Virus record (IMG/VR): IMGVR_UViG_3300038418_000209
Span: 1 to 42,393 of that record
Direction: 5' to 3' (one strand)
DNA: 42,393 bases
Source: a virus
Shown here: piece after piece, positions 10,821 through 19,661 of the stretch
Layout of the letters: each line of letters begins with the position of its first letter
How positions within the stretch are numbered: position 1 is the stretch's first letter
The notes under the pieces: generated by a model
The model's input: only the letters and a program-made list of their open reading frames with translations
Told to the model about the DNA's origin: nothing
Databases searched by the model: none
Position numbers and translations under genes: made by a program

Positions 10821-11362
10821 TCGAAATCCTCCGCTACCCAAACCGGATGCTCACGACGCCGACCGAGGCTTGGAATCCAGCAATCCCCTACACCGAAACG
10901 CCCTCTCAGATTTCCAGCCAACTCCAAGACGCTATGAAACTGTATGCTGGAGTTGGTCTTGCGGCGAATCAAATTGGTATGACAGTTGCCATTGCTGTCG
11001 TGCGGACGAAAGAGAGAGGCATCCTGACTTTGGTGAATCCCACAATCACCTTCACCAGCGATTCCATCGACCCCCGCGGTGGGTTCATCCAAAGCACCGA
11101 AGGCTGTCTCAGCCTTCCCGGAATCCAGTTCGTCATTACTCGGTCGGCTGAGATCGAGTTGGCATGGCTCGACGAAGAGCTTTCTCCGCACACTGAAACC
11201 TTCAAAGGCGAGGACGCAATCCGAATCCAGCATGAGACAGATCATTTGAAGGGCATTCTGGTACTAGACCATCTGAGCGCGCTCAAGCGCAACATGCTGA
11301 TTCGGAAAATCCAGAAGGTGGTCAGGCTTGAGAAGCGGTACGAGAAGGCGGTGCTGCGATGA
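10817..11362 (+). CDS. def: Peptide deformylase
   Basis: All three signature motifs are intact: GVGLAANQIG (motif 1), EGCLSLPG with the metal Cys (motif 2), and QHETDHLKG with the HExxH metal ligands and catalytic Glu (motif 3). The enzyme removes the N-formyl group from nascent proteins at the ribosome. Starting at TTG 10817, which overlaps the previous stop (TTGA), gives 181 residues beginning LIEILRYPNRML, a usual deformylase start and length; longer readings add sequence foreign to the family. Phage-encoded deformylases are known from other phages. The stop overlaps the next ATG. Confidence 0.9.
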   Translation: MIEILRYPNRMLTTPTEAWNPAIPYTETPSQISSQLQDAMKLYAGVGLAANQIGMTVAIAVVRTKERGILTLVNPTITFTSDSIDPRGGFIQSTEGCLSLPGIQFVITRSAEIELAWLDEELSPHTETFKGEDAIRIQHETDHLKGILVLDHLSALKRNMLIRKIQKVVRLEKRYEKAVLR

Positions 11363-11868
11363 TCGAACCCAAAAAGATTCTTCTCAGCCAACGCACAAGG
11401 GATTCGGCGACCGTCATCGAGGCGGGGTCGTTGAACAACCCGTTCATCGGAAGAATCCAAGTGCTTTGCACCGGCCCGCAGGCTTTCGCCGAGATCCTGA
11501 ATTACCTCGTCCACGCCGACCTTGCCATCGGTGCCGTGCAGCACGCAATCTCCTGCCTGCAGATGGCTCGGCGCCCCGAGGACCGCATCGACGACATGCG
11601 AATGCTCCAAGATGCCCACCACACGCTGACCGGCTGGCACTTCGATTCGGCATCCACGCCAGCGCCCTTGAGGGGGATTCGTCCATCGGCTGGCAGCATT
11701 AGTTGGGAAAAGGCAAAAGAAGTTATGGGCCAAATCGATCCTGCGAAGGTGCAAGAGATGTTTGGAGGCAACCCTTTAAGATTGGGCTCGGCGCATCCAG
11801 ATGAGGAACTCAAGATTGACAAAATGCTCCCTGAGAGCGTACCTTCCGAAGGAGAGAAAACCTCATGA
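11359..11868 (+). CDS. Hypothetical protein, 169 aa
   Basis: Coupled to the deformylase by ATGA overlap. The middle is helical (AEILNYLVHADLAIGAVQHA); the C-terminus is polar and charged with a Pro/Gly-rich linker. There is no transmembrane segment and no family is recognised. Its stop overlaps the next gene's start. Confidence 0.6.
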   Translation: MIEPKKILLSQRTRDSATVIEAGSLNNPFIGRIQVLCTGPQAFAEILNYLVHADLAIGAVQHAISCLQMARRPEDRIDDMRMLQDAHHTLTGWHFDSASTPAPLRGIRPSAGSISWEKAKEVMGQIDPAKVQEMFGGNPLRLGSAHPDEELKIDKMLPESVPSEGEKTS

Positions 11869-12344
11869 GTCCCGTTTACCCCATCCTTATCGCAGTAGTC
11901 GTAATCCTCTGCACGCTGGTTCTTGTCGCTCTGTTTTGCGTCGGAGGTCTTCTACTTTGGCAGGTCTGGGCGCTCGTCAAAATCAACCGCATCATCTCGG
12001 AGTCCGTCGCGGCCCTTGTCGATCCGGTGAAGCAACTGCCGGCGGCCACAGCCAACCTCATCAAGGTCTCGACGGAACTCAAGGAATTCCAAGAGGGTGA
12101 AGTCAGGCTCATGCGGCAACACATCAAGGCGGTGACGGACCTTACGGGGACCGTCGAAGAGTTTGAAGGGATGCTCGTGCGTCCGCCTTCTGCCGGAAGT
12201 CCGACACCAAGGGTTCGTCGCAGCGCGTCCGTCGCTCCCGCCACCGAGGGGGACGAAATGGAAATGGAGCAACGGCGAAAAGAATCCACAACGCTTGGGG
12301 GAGTTGACGTAAAGGATTTTGGGAAGAATGTTGGGACGGTTTAG
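11865..12344 (+). CDS. Membrane-anchored protein, 159 aa
   Basis: Residues 5-37 are strongly hydrophobic (ILIAVVVILCTLVLVALFCV and on), a single N-terminal membrane anchor. A helical cytoplasmic or periplasmic part follows (ALVDPVKQLPAATANLIKVS), then a charged tail. The TAG stop flows into palindrome copy 6. The role is unknown; the layout recalls small phage membrane proteins with a coiled-coil stalk. Confidence 0.6.
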   Translation: MSPVYPILIAVVVILCTLVLVALFCVGGLLLWQVWALVKINRIISESVAALVDPVKQLPAATANLIKVSTELKEFQEGEVRLMRQHIKAVTDLTGTVEEFEGMLVRPPSAGSPTPRVRRSASVAPATEGDEMEMEQRRKESTTLGGVDVKDFGKNVGTV

Positions 12345-12357
12345 TGCAGGACTGCAC
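12344..12357 (+). repeat. Palindromic intergenic repeat, copy 6
   Basis: Perfect GTGCAG-NN-CTGCAC beginning on the last G of a TAG stop. It is followed by an unusually long leader (57 nt) before the TTG start at 12415. Confidence 0.9.
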
Positions 12358-12414
12358 TGACGGTTTCCGTACCTCGGTTAAAAATAGAACTATATCGAGG
12401 AGAAAGGAGGCAAA

Positions 12415-12627
12415 TTGGATCCACTATTCGAAGTTCACAAATTGAACGAATTGGGTTTGAAGAAGGCACACGAAATCGCCTTCTTGTTCAACGACACTTT
12501 GAAGAAACTGAAATCATATGTTCCCGAAGGTCGGGAACTTGCGATTACGAAAACACATCTGGAGTCGGCCTGCTTCTTCGCAAAGAAGGCGATGGCAAAC
12601 GACCCAGTTAACCAGGAGCCGGAATAA
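12415..12627 (+). CDS. Hypothetical protein, 70 aa, TTG start
   Basis: TTG at 12415 is used because AAAGGAGG stands four bases upstream. The product (MDPLFEVHKLNELGLKKAHE...) is helical and lysine-rich, and resembles small Acb2-like phage helical proteins in length and in its KAHEIAFLFNDTLKKL pattern only loosely; I do not assert that identity. The TAA overlaps the next ATG (TAATG). Confidence 0.6.
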   Translation: MDPLFEVHKLNELGLKKAHEIAFLFNDTLKKLKSYVPEGRELAITKTHLESACFFAKKAMANDPVNQEPE

Positions 12628-13487
12628 TGCTGCACTATCGCTGGACTGAAGTATCGGGAGTTCGCGAATGCGTTCAATGCCTGGCGCTCGGCGAGACAAC
12701 AGTTCTTGAAAAGAAGTTGACACTACTTTCTGGCAACGATGCCTCGGTCAAATTCTCCTGCCCCGTTTGCGGCTTCGTCGCCGTGGGCATAGTCTCGGTG
12801 GACGGGTCGGAGCCACAGCAAGGCGAGGCGACTCCAGCAGCGAAGTCCCTCATCGTGGCTCCGACCGCCGAGGAAATAGAGGCCGTAAAGCCCAAACCTC
12901 CGCCGAAGGCTCAACGGATCATCGTGCCCACTGGCCCCCCAGTAGATGTCGAGGAACTCTATGCCCATGCCGTGGCGAAGTTCCCGAAGGCCCTGAGACT
13001 CGATACTGGCGAAGTGCTTGCGGGAACGGTCACCAAGGGAAGGAATCAGGACGCCGCGTTCATCAAGGTGGTTTACACTGATGGCCAACCGATCGTCGAT
13101 AAAGAGAGGGCGCCGAACCCGTACCACGTCGAGAAGCTTCTGTTCTGCGAGCCGACCCTGCCCGACGAGAAGGAGTTCGTCGAGGGCGTGAAGGCATCCG
13201 TTGAGGCCACGCTGAAGTCCAGAAACCCGCACCCGACCCGCGTCGTGGCTCCAGTGAAGCTCAACGAAGCGAGGTCGAGGCTCCGCACGATCTGCACTTA
13301 CCCAATCAACGATGTGGGGACTCAATGTGGTGACACGACGGGAGCTTGCGGCCATCCTGGTATGCTGCGGAACGTCGCATCGCCGGGTGGGATGCGGGCG
13401 AACGTGGACCTGCAAAGTGCCCCTGACGGAAGCAGGGTGCTGTCGCTTCAAGAGCGGCTTGACCCAGAATCTCTGATCCAGCAGTGA
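12627..13487 (+). CDS. Zinc-ribbon protein, 286 aa
   Basis: Residues 15-50 contain CVQC and CPVCG, a zinc ribbon. A Pro/Lys linker is followed by a beta-rich region (DTGEVLAGTVTKGRNQDAAF), and the end is LQSAPDGSRVLSLQERLD. The same LQERL ending occurs in the 19141 gene, hinting at a shared short C-terminal motif. It lies upstream of the packaging genes; the function is unknown. Confidence 0.6.
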   Translation: MLHYRWTEVSGVRECVQCLALGETTVLEKKLTLLSGNDASVKFSCPVCGFVAVGIVSVDGSEPQQGEATPAAKSLIVAPTAEEIEAVKPKPPPKAQRIIVPTGPPVDVEELYAHAVAKFPKALRLDTGEVLAGTVTKGRNQDAAFIKVVYTDGQPIVDKERAPNPYHVEKLLFCEPTLPDEKEFVEGVKASVEATLKSRNPHPTRVVAPVKLNEARSRLRTICTYPINDVGTQCGDTTGACGHPGMLRNVASPGGMRANVDLQSAPDGSRVLSLQERLDPESLIQQ

Positions 13488-13494
13488 GGTGAAT

Positions 13495-14085
13495 ATGAAA
13501 AACCTGATTTTAGGACTATTGTTTGGATTGCTTTTCTCGCTGGTCGGCTTCGGGCAGGAAGCCTACGTGGTTTCACTCAAGCCAGACGACGCGATGAAGG
13601 CGAAGGCCACCTACGACAAGTTGCAGCAGGCCCAAAAGGATTGGGCCGATACCCAAAAGCACATCGCCCTCAAGTACCTCATCGTCGAGCCCACAGACCC
13701 CGAGGCATCGGATAAGCACTATGTGGGAGAAACGGACACTGGGATTAACATCTCTTCGTCAGGAACGCTGTCGAGCGGCAACCTCGCTTTGCGGTATATA
13801 ACAACGATAGGCGGAAATCAATCTGAACCCACGAAAGAGGAGATTGCCCAACAAACCAAAGAAGAGAAAGCCTACATCGAACGATTCAACCGCGAGAAGC
13901 GCCAACGCAAAGGATTCGATGGGAATTGCTCAAACTGCCTGCCGAAGTTCGAGTTTACCCACGACTTCAAGTTCATCGTGCCTTCGAAGCCAGAGGTAAA
14001 GGCGCCAGTCTCGCCGTTCTATCTTTCGCCGGCTGCGAAGACTTTGACGACCGACGATAGTGGTAGTGCAGGCCTGCCGTGGTGA
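13495..14085 (+). CDS. Secreted or membrane-anchored hypothetical protein, 196 aa
   Basis: MKNLILGLLFGLLFSLVGFG is a Sec-type signal sequence with a Lys near the start and a long hydrophobic core. The mature part is helical (AMKAKATYDKLQQAQKDWAD), has CSNC, and ends with a Ser/Gly stretch. The ATG at 13495 is preferred to the GTG at 13489 because of GAGGTG. Its last codons run through a decayed palindrome copy (14066-14079). It sits immediately before the terminase genes. Confidence 0.6.
   Translation: MKNLILGLLFGLLFSLVGFGQEAYVVSLKPDDAMKAKATYDKLQQAQKDWADTQKHIALKYLIVEPTDPEASDKHYVGETDTGINISSSGTLSSGNLALRYITTIGGNQSEPTKEEIAQQTKEEKAYIERFNREKRQRKGFDGNCSNCLPKFEFTHDFKFIVPSKPEVKAPVSPFYLSPAAKTLTTDDSGSAGLPW
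14066..14079 (+). repeat. Degenerate palindrome copy in a CDS end
   Basis: GTGCAG-GC-CTGCCG; the right arm has lost the final AC. It precedes the 14089 gene as the intact copies precede other genes. Confidence 0.45.
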
Positions 14086-14088
14086 CCC

Positions 14089-14778
14089 ATGCCGATACAG
14101 CCATTCTGCACGAAGATCCTCCGCGAACGCGATGCTCCCAACCTTCCGCCGCCCGAAGACCGCCACGTTAAAGTTGCCTGCTTGGCGTTCGACGGAAAGA
14201 CGATCGGTGAAATCCGCTCCGAGTTCCCGCGAATCAGCGTGCAGATGATTGGGCAGTCGATTCGGCTGACTCGCGACGCGGTTCGCCGCGGCAAGCCCCC
14301 CGACGAGGTCCTGCGGTTTCCTGAACTCATCGAAGAACAGGTGGCGTACAAGGTAGCTCCAGGCAAGCCATCGAAGGCCAGCGCCACGACGCGAGCCCTC
14401 AAGAGCCTTTCGACGGCTCTCGTCAAGATCGAGTTCAAGAGCTTCCCCGACTTCGTGCGAAGCGTGAAGGAACGCTTTGCACCAATCGGAGTGCCGCTCA
14501 TCGTGCAGAAGATGTTGGAAGGCGTCGAACGTGAAGACCCCGAAATGATCAAACTCTCGACGCAGGTATTCGACCTTGCCCCGAAGGGTAAGGGGTTGAC
14601 ATTACAGCAGCAGTTCAACATTCCCGGCGGAACGCCCGAGAAGAGGCCGAACGCCGACCACCGTGTTGCATTCTTCGAAGAATTGGTGCGCAAGAACCGC
14701 GCCAAGATTGACTCAGCGACTCCGGCAGCGACCGCAGTAATTGACGCAGAAACCGTGGAAGGCAGCGACGAAGAGTAG
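14089..14778 (+). CDS. Probable terminase small subunit
   Basis: 229 residues directly upstream of the large terminase. The N-terminal third has a helix-turn-helix-like stretch (FDGKTIGEIRSEFPRISVQM, IGQSIRLTRDAVRR) fit for recognising packaging-site DNA; the middle is helical and the C-terminus acidic. The assignment rests on position, size and this HTH rather than on a family match. Small terminases recognise the pac/cos site and load the large subunit. Confidence 0.6.
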   Translation: MPIQPFCTKILRERDAPNLPPPEDRHVKVACLAFDGKTIGEIRSEFPRISVQMIGQSIRLTRDAVRRGKPPDEVLRFPELIEEQVAYKVAPGKPSKASATTRALKSLSTALVKIEFKSFPDFVRSVKERFAPIGVPLIVQKMLEGVEREDPEMIKLSTQVFDLAPKGKGLTLQQQFNIPGGTPEKRPNADHRVAFFEELVRKNRAKIDSATPAATAVIDAETVEGSDEE

Positions 14779-14786
14779 CGGGCCGG

Positions 14787-17700
14787 ATGGCACTCGTACA
14801 GGTTTATCAAGAGTCTGACATAGCCACAGCGGTTGAGGAACTCAACCATCTTCGGGAACAGGTCCTCTACGAGGACAAGGATGCTGACCCGTGGGAAGCG
14901 CTGTCTTCGTCGGAGCTTGAGTGGATCGACGCCGAGATTGGGAAGTGCTGCGCCGACTTCCGGTACGCCGCATACAACTACTTCTGGTTGGGACACACCA
15001 AAGATTCAATTCCTTGCCTCTTCAATCTCTGGCCTGCACAGGAACTTTTCCTTTCCATCGTCGAGAATATGTGGGCAGAGGGAGAGCCTGCATGGATAAT
15101 AACGCATAAGGCACGGCAATTAGGAATCAGCACAGTTGTCGAGGCCATCCTCGCTTGGAAGAATCTTTTCTTTTCCAACCAGATTTCGATGATCATCGCG
15201 CAGGATCCCGACCAAGCTGAGCACCTTCTGAAAATCTCGCTCTACATCATGGACCACATGCCGTGGTGGATGCGGCCGATGGAGCAGTCGCGAGAATTCA
15301 AAGAGGCTATGATTCTTGAGAACAAGGACCCCTATGAGCGTTCCTTCAAGGCTGGGCTCAATAATTGGATCATCGCAAACGGCTGCACGAAGATTTCCGC
15401 ATTTGGTCAGGGGAAACCCATACATATTTTTCATGGCAGCGAATTAAGCAGTTGGCCTTCCGACCGCGCCCGAAAGATCATTTCTCAGGACATGAAGTAC
15501 GCCTTCGCGAAGAAGCCAGGGTGCCTCGCCGCGATGGAGTCGAAGCCTCGCGGCATGGTGGGCTACTGGTACAATATGTGGCACGTCTTCGACGGCCAGG
15601 GGTTGAGCGCAGAGTACTTCCCCTTCTATGTGCCAGCGTTCTTCGAAAAGGACCGGCGCCTCGACCCGCCGCCAGCATGGGAGCCCGACGAAGAGGCTAT
15701 CGCCATTCGTGAGAACTACTCCCTGGAATGGACACAGTGTGACGAATGCGGAACTCCGCTGCCGATGCGCTGGGGGGAAATCGAGTCGTGTGTGAAGTGT
15801 GGATCGCCGAATCATTCGCCGATCCTGCTCGACGACGCTCAACTCTACTGGTATCAGGAAGAAAAGAAGACCGCCGCCGCGCAGGGGAAGCAGGAACTTC
15901 GCGACTTCTACCAGGAAATGAGTATCACGCCGGAACAGGGGTTTCAAGCATCGGGCATCATCGTCTTCCCCGACGAAGTGATGGCCTACCTCCAACGGAC
16001 TTGTCATCCGGGTCAGAAGGGCTACTTCGATGATGCCTTCAACTGGCATGCCGAGCGGAACTGCAAAATCTGCCACGACGACCACTTGGGGGAAGACTAC
16101 CCAATGGAAATGTGGGAGCCTCCGCAAGAAGGGGCGAGGTATGTAGCGGGCGTCGATGTCGCCGAGGGAGAAGAGGAAGGGGATTACTCAGTAATACACG
16201 TTATCAAGATGGGATATGGCTTCAAGATTCCCGACAAGCAAGTGTTTGAGTGGTACGGGCACATCGACGGTCACGAGTTCGCCCGCGTCTGCTACCTCGT
16301 CGGGAAGGCGTACAACGAAGCGATGATGGCGATTGACGCCATCGGGCCTGGGTACGGAACGCTCGGCCTGCTCCTTCATCAATTCAATTACGGCAACATC
16401 TATCGGTGGAAGCATCTCGACAGCTTCACGAAAATTCAGAGCAATAAGGCTGGGCTGTGGACGAATTACAAGACGCGGCGAACGATGATTACTTGGGGGA
16501 TTCGCTGGCTGCGCCGACAGATTTGGGAGATCCGGTCAACGCACTTCCTCGAGGAAGCTCCGTTCTTTCAGAAGGACGACGATGACGCCAAGGCAGAGGC
16601 ACTTGAAGGGCACTTCGACGACTGCGTTCCAGAGGGAACGCTTGTAACTACCTCGACAGGTCAAAAACCGATAGAAGAAGTACGAGCCGGAGAACTCGTC
16701 CTAACCCATAAGGGGAGATTTATGCCTGTCACCCACACAGGCTCCCGCTTTGAGGACAAGAAACTCATCGAAGTTATGGCCTATGGAAGACCACCGCTTC
16801 TCGTTACAGCCGAACACAAACTCTGGCTTTCGCAAAAGGAATTCATCTATTACGAAAAGGGGAAAACCTGCGAGTACCAACCGAAAAAAAAGAGATGGAA
16901 TCGCCATACCAGGGGAAGGCAAACGAAGAAGGTAGTCTATTCTGATCCGAACTGGGTTTCGTGGGAGTCGTCGCAGTTGAATTTGAAAGGTAAGTATGCG
17001 ACCTGTTCTGTCGCCGCAACTGCAGAAATTGAAACTGAGAGAGTTGACCTTTTCAAAGGGTTGCCAGAGAGCTATCGCATAGTCGACGGAGTGTTGACAG
17101 CTTTTGCTAAAGGGACGATGCGGGAAATACCAACGCAGCATAAGATGAAGAGGTTCGTTCCTGTTGACAAGAATTTTCTCAGAATGATTGGCTATTATTT
17201 GGCCGAAGGCGCACGGGGACTCAGTAGCATTGCCTTTGCATCGCATCGAAGGGAGTTTCCAATCCGAAACTGGCTGATTGGCTATATTAAGAGCCTCGGA
17301 GCACACGCTGGAGAGTCTAAAACCTCAGCAAACGGTTCAGAAGTTTGGTGTAGTTCGATCCCATTGAACTATTTTTTTAGAGAATTTCGGAAAAGAGAAG
17401 GGAAGCGTTTGCCCTCTTGGGTGACGCTTCTTCCCCCAGAAAAGCAAAAAGAGGTGATTGTCGGATACCTCTTGGGAGATGGCTGTTTTCGTAGAGAATC
17501 AGGCGCTATCCAATCTGCTACGATTAGCCCAGAGGCAGCCTTCCAGATTTTCAATATGGCCATGCGCTGTGGTTGGGCTTGCTCACTCATTGGCTACTCG
17601 GGACAGAATGGTCACAAAAAGCAATGGAAGATTAACTTTTCGTCGTGGACTTCCAAAGAGATAAAGTCTCTCATTGAGCCAGAAATACTAGCCTGCAAAA

Positions 17701-18194
17701 GACCACTAAGCCCGTTAAGAAGGATTTCAACGGACGTTATTAAATTGGTAGATGGTAGAATGTTTGGGACAATCTACAGTACAAAAGAAATCCCGTTTTG
17801 TGGAACCGTCTACAATCTCAACGTTGAGGAAGACCATAGTTTCGTTGCCAACGGAACTGTAATTTCGAACAGCATTATGGCCGGCCTCTGTGCGAATTAT
17901 GCTGCACATGAGGATGACCGCGACCCGATGACGGGCCGGTTCAACCTGCCGGCGGGAATCACGCGAAGTCGCGAGGGCGGAAACTATATCGCCACATGCG
18001 TCAAAGGTCACAAGTTTGACACTGACGACCCAAGCCAGGGCGGTCACGCAAGGTGCCCGAAGTGCAACTCATTGATTCAGGGAGCAGAGAAAAAGCCGCA
18101 GAGTGGAACGCTCGAAGCGGAGCGGCTGATAGCGATGGTTACTGGTCCCAAGGCGGAGAAAGGATTTAACATTCCCCCTTTCGACCAATTATGA
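14787..18194 (+). CDS. terL: Terminase large subunit with intein
   Basis: ORF of 1135 codons: about 719 of extein and a 416-residue intein. The ATPase domain has KARQLGIST (residues 108-116, Walker-A-like) and IHIFHGSELSSW (Walker B, Glu219). The RNase H-like nuclease domain has GVDVAEG (Asp457) and AIDAIGPG (Asp517), and the third acidic motif is FDD-S, restored only after splicing. Cys pairs at CDECG...CVKCG and CVKGHKF...CPKC suggest zinc sites. The enzyme cuts concatemers and pumps DNA through the portal at 20261. The intein splits the nuclease active site, so the unspliced precursor should be inactive. Confidence 0.93.
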   Translation: MALVQVYQESDIATAVEELNHLREQVLYEDKDADPWEALSSSELEWIDAEIGKCCADFRYAAYNYFWLGHTKDSIPCLFNLWPAQELFLSIVENMWAEGEPAWIITHKARQLGISTVVEAILAWKNLFFSNQISMIIAQDPDQAEHLLKISLYIMDHMPWWMRPMEQSREFKEAMILENKDPYERSFKAGLNNWIIANGCTKISAFGQGKPIHIFHGSELSSWPSDRARKIISQDMKYAFAKKPGCLAAMESKPRGMVGYWYNMWHVFDGQGLSAEYFPFYVPAFFEKDRRLDPPPAWEPDEEAIAIRENYSLEWTQCDECGTPLPMRWGEIESCVKCGSPNHSPILLDDAQLYWYQEEKKTAAAQGKQELRDFYQEMSITPEQGFQASGIIVFPDEVMAYLQRTCHPGQKGYFDDAFNWHAERNCKICHDDHLGEDYPMEMWEPPQEGARYVAGVDVAEGEEEGDYSVIHVIKMGYGFKIPDKQVFEWYGHIDGHEFARVCYLVGKAYNEAMMAIDAIGPGYGTLGLLLHQFNYGNIYRWKHLDSFTKIQSNKAGLWTNYKTRRTMITWGIRWLRRQIWEIRSTHFLEEAPFFQKDDDDAKAEALEGHFDDCVPEGTLVTTSTGQKPIEEVRAGELVLTHKGRFMPVTHTGSRFEDKKLIEVMAYGRPPLLVTAEHKLWLSQKEFIYYEKGKTCEYQPKKKRWNRHTRGRQTKKVVYSDPNWVSWESSQLNLKGKYATCSVAATAEIETERVDLFKGLPESYRIVDGVLTAFAKGTMREIPTQHKMKRFVPVDKNFLRMIGYYLAEGARGLSSIAFASHRREFPIRNWLIGYIKSLGAHAGESKTSANGSEVWCSSIPLNYFFREFRKREGKRLPSWVTLLPPEKQKEVIVGYLLGDGCFRRESGAIQSATISPEAAFQIFNMAMRCGWACSLIGYSGQNGHKKQWKINFSSWTSKEIKSLIEPEILACKRPLSPLRRISTDVIKLVDGRMFGTIYSTKEIPFCGTVYNLNVEEDHSFVANGTVISNSIMAGLCANYAAHEDDRDPMTGRFNLPAGITRSREGGNYIATCVKGHKFDTDDPSQGGHARCPKCNSLIQGAEKKPQSGTLEAERLIAMVTGPKAEKGFNIPPFDQL
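16623..17870 (+). other. LAGLIDADG intein in terminase
   Basis: Residues 613-1028. It starts with Cys (CVPEGTLVTTSTGQ, block A). LLVTAEHKLWLS is block B, with its TxxH histidine. MIGYYLAEG (about 800) and IVGYLLGDG (about 890) are the two LAGLIDADG endonuclease motifs. VYNLNVEEDHSFVANG and the ending VISN precede Ser+1. The penultimate residue is Ser instead of the usual His, a known but less common variant. Predicted to self-splice and to home. Confidence 0.92.
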
Positions 18195-18226
18195 TGTAGA
18201 ATCCCCACAGCGACGAGGAGGAAGTC

Positions 18227-18844
18227 ATGGAGCAAGAAACCTACCAGACAATCGAAGTCGAGGTTCCCCGGTCACAACTGATTATCCTGCGCAAGCTCTT
18301 CAACGGCGCGGCGGTGAAGGACGCCATCCAGAAGTGCGTTGAAACCTTCACAGCGGGTTGGCAGGCTGGGATTGAACTCACAACGGAAGGCATTACGGCG
18401 ATCAGCAATCTGCTGAACGTGCGGAGTTTCAACTCTGAGGCATCGCTCATCGAGGCGATTCAGAAGCGGTTCAACATGGGGCCAATGACCGCCATCATCG
18501 AACTCGACGGAAACCTCGCTGCGGCCATCAAGCGAGTGGCGGCGGGGAACAATATCACGGTCAACGCATGTCTGAGGAATTACGTCCAGGCGGCGTTCGC
18601 GTCGGGGTACTTCAATCAGCGCATGAACCTGCAATCCCTCTTCTTCAGTCCGAAAGAGTGGGAGACTCTCAAAAAGGCACTTGGCGAGGTTCCCTCGACG
18701 GGCGGGAATGTAGCAAGCATCGTTGCTGAGTGGAAGGCGCTAAAAGCTCTTCCTGTTCCGCCGGTGCAGGGCTGCATTGGAGAACCAGAAGCAGTCCCGG
18801 ATCCCGATGCTGTAGATCCATTGGGGGATATTCCGAGATTCTGA
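18227..18844 (+). CDS. Hypothetical protein, 205 aa
   Basis: Follows terL after a short gap with a GACGAGGAGG Shine-Dalgarno. It is helical with repeated amphipathic segments (AAIKRVAAGNNITVNACLRN, YVQAAFASGYF) and a Pro-rich acidic end. A degenerate palindrome (18764-18777) lies inside the 3' coding region. It is not recognised; by location it could be a packaging accessory protein. Confidence 0.6.
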   Translation: MEQETYQTIEVEVPRSQLIILRKLFNGAAVKDAIQKCVETFTAGWQAGIELTTEGITAISNLLNVRSFNSEASLIEAIQKRFNMGPMTAIIELDGNLAAAIKRVAAGNNITVNACLRNYVQAAFASGYFNQRMNLQSLFFSPKEWETLKKALGEVPSTGGNVASIVAEWKALKALPVPPVQGCIGEPEAVPDPDAVDPLGDIPRF

Positions 18845-18864
18845 AAGCAAGAGAGGAGAAAACA

Positions 18865-19128
18865 ATGCATTACGCAGACGGTTCTGAAGCCCACGCAGGG
18901 GACTTGGTGCTCCAGCGTGTTAAGACCACGGGAATCGAGTTACTCGGGATATTGATGTCGGCGACCGCAGACTCGACAAGTTGCAATGGCCAAATGCTGG
19001 GGCTTGCGAGGCGAGCAGTTTCCGATGCTGGCGAGACCGGCTGGATTCCCTACAACTACCCGTATGACTTAATGGTGACGGTCGGGGAACTTTTCCCGAT
19101 TATAAAGAATATTCACAGCGACAGCTAA
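18865..19128 (+). CDS. Hypothetical protein, 87 aa
   Basis: Begins MHYADGSEAHAGDLVLQRVK, a small-barrel-like start (ADGSEAxxGDLVL) seen in several short phage proteins. The ATG is fixed by GAGAGGAG upstream. No other motif; probably a soluble beta-rich protein. Confidence 0.6.
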   Translation: MHYADGSEAHAGDLVLQRVKTTGIELLGILMSATADSTSCNGQMLGLARRAVSDAGETGWIPYNYPYDLMVTVGELFPIIKNIHSDS

Positions 19129-19140
19129 GTGGGGCGACAG

Positions 19141-19626
19141 ATGCCAGTTTGGGACCTAATTTGCAAAGACTGTGGGTACGAGAGGGATGATAAGTTCTTC
19201 GCGACGATAGCCCTTTCGGAAGTTCCACAGCGTTGTCCAGATTGTCGTGGGATTCTCGATAAGAAAACTCCAACCGTTTGCTTCCAGCCGTTCAAGCCGT
19301 TTTTTACCCGGAATATTCGCAAGGACGGTTCCGAAGTATACGTTCGTGACCGCGCGCAACTTCGCCAACTGATGCGCGAAGAGCACCTTGTCTTCCACCC
19401 CTACAACGATTCTCCAGAGTCCAAGATGGACCCACGGGAGAAGCAGGCCGCCGAGGCTGAGGCGAGGAAGCGATTCCCGGCCCGGTACAAGAAGCTCAAA
19501 GAAGATGTGGCGGTGCTCACGAAGGAAAAGACTGAGCAAGTCGCCGTGAAGGCGCCGAATTTTGGGTTGGGACCCGATGGGAGAAGGGTTCCAACGCTTC
19601 AAGAAAGGCTACAGAAGCAGGCGTAG
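19141..19626 (+). CDS. FmdB-like zinc-ribbon protein, 161 aa
   Basis: MPVWDLICKDCGYERD with CPDCRG about 25 residues later is the FmdB-type regulatory zinc ribbon layout. Charged helices follow, ending in VPTLQERLQKQA. The ATG at 19141 is preferred over the GTG at 19129. The TAG stop overlaps palindrome copy 7. Such proteins are frequent beside portal genes in phages, but their function is not established. Confidence 0.65.
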   Translation: MPVWDLICKDCGYERDDKFFATIALSEVPQRCPDCRGILDKKTPTVCFQPFKPFFTRNIRKDGSEVYVRDRAQLRQLMREEHLVFHPYNDSPESKMDPREKQAAEAEARKRFPARYKKLKEDVAVLTKEKTEQVAVKAPNFGLGPDGRRVPTLQERLQKQA

Positions 19627-19639
19627 TGCAGGCCTGCAC
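19626..19639 (+). repeat. Palindromic intergenic repeat, copy 7
   Basis: Perfect GTGCAG-NN-CTGCAC starting on the last G of a TAG stop. From 19624 to 19656 the leader is identical but for one base to the leader of the DUF3560 gene on the other strand (644 down to 612). Confidence 0.9.
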
Positions 19640-19661
19640 CGAGCAGCGATGAGGAGGGAAT

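Noticed and set aside
14019-14996. 325-codon antisense frame over the terminase small subunit
   Set aside because: Shadow of the coding strand; no motif and it crosses the terS/terL boundary.
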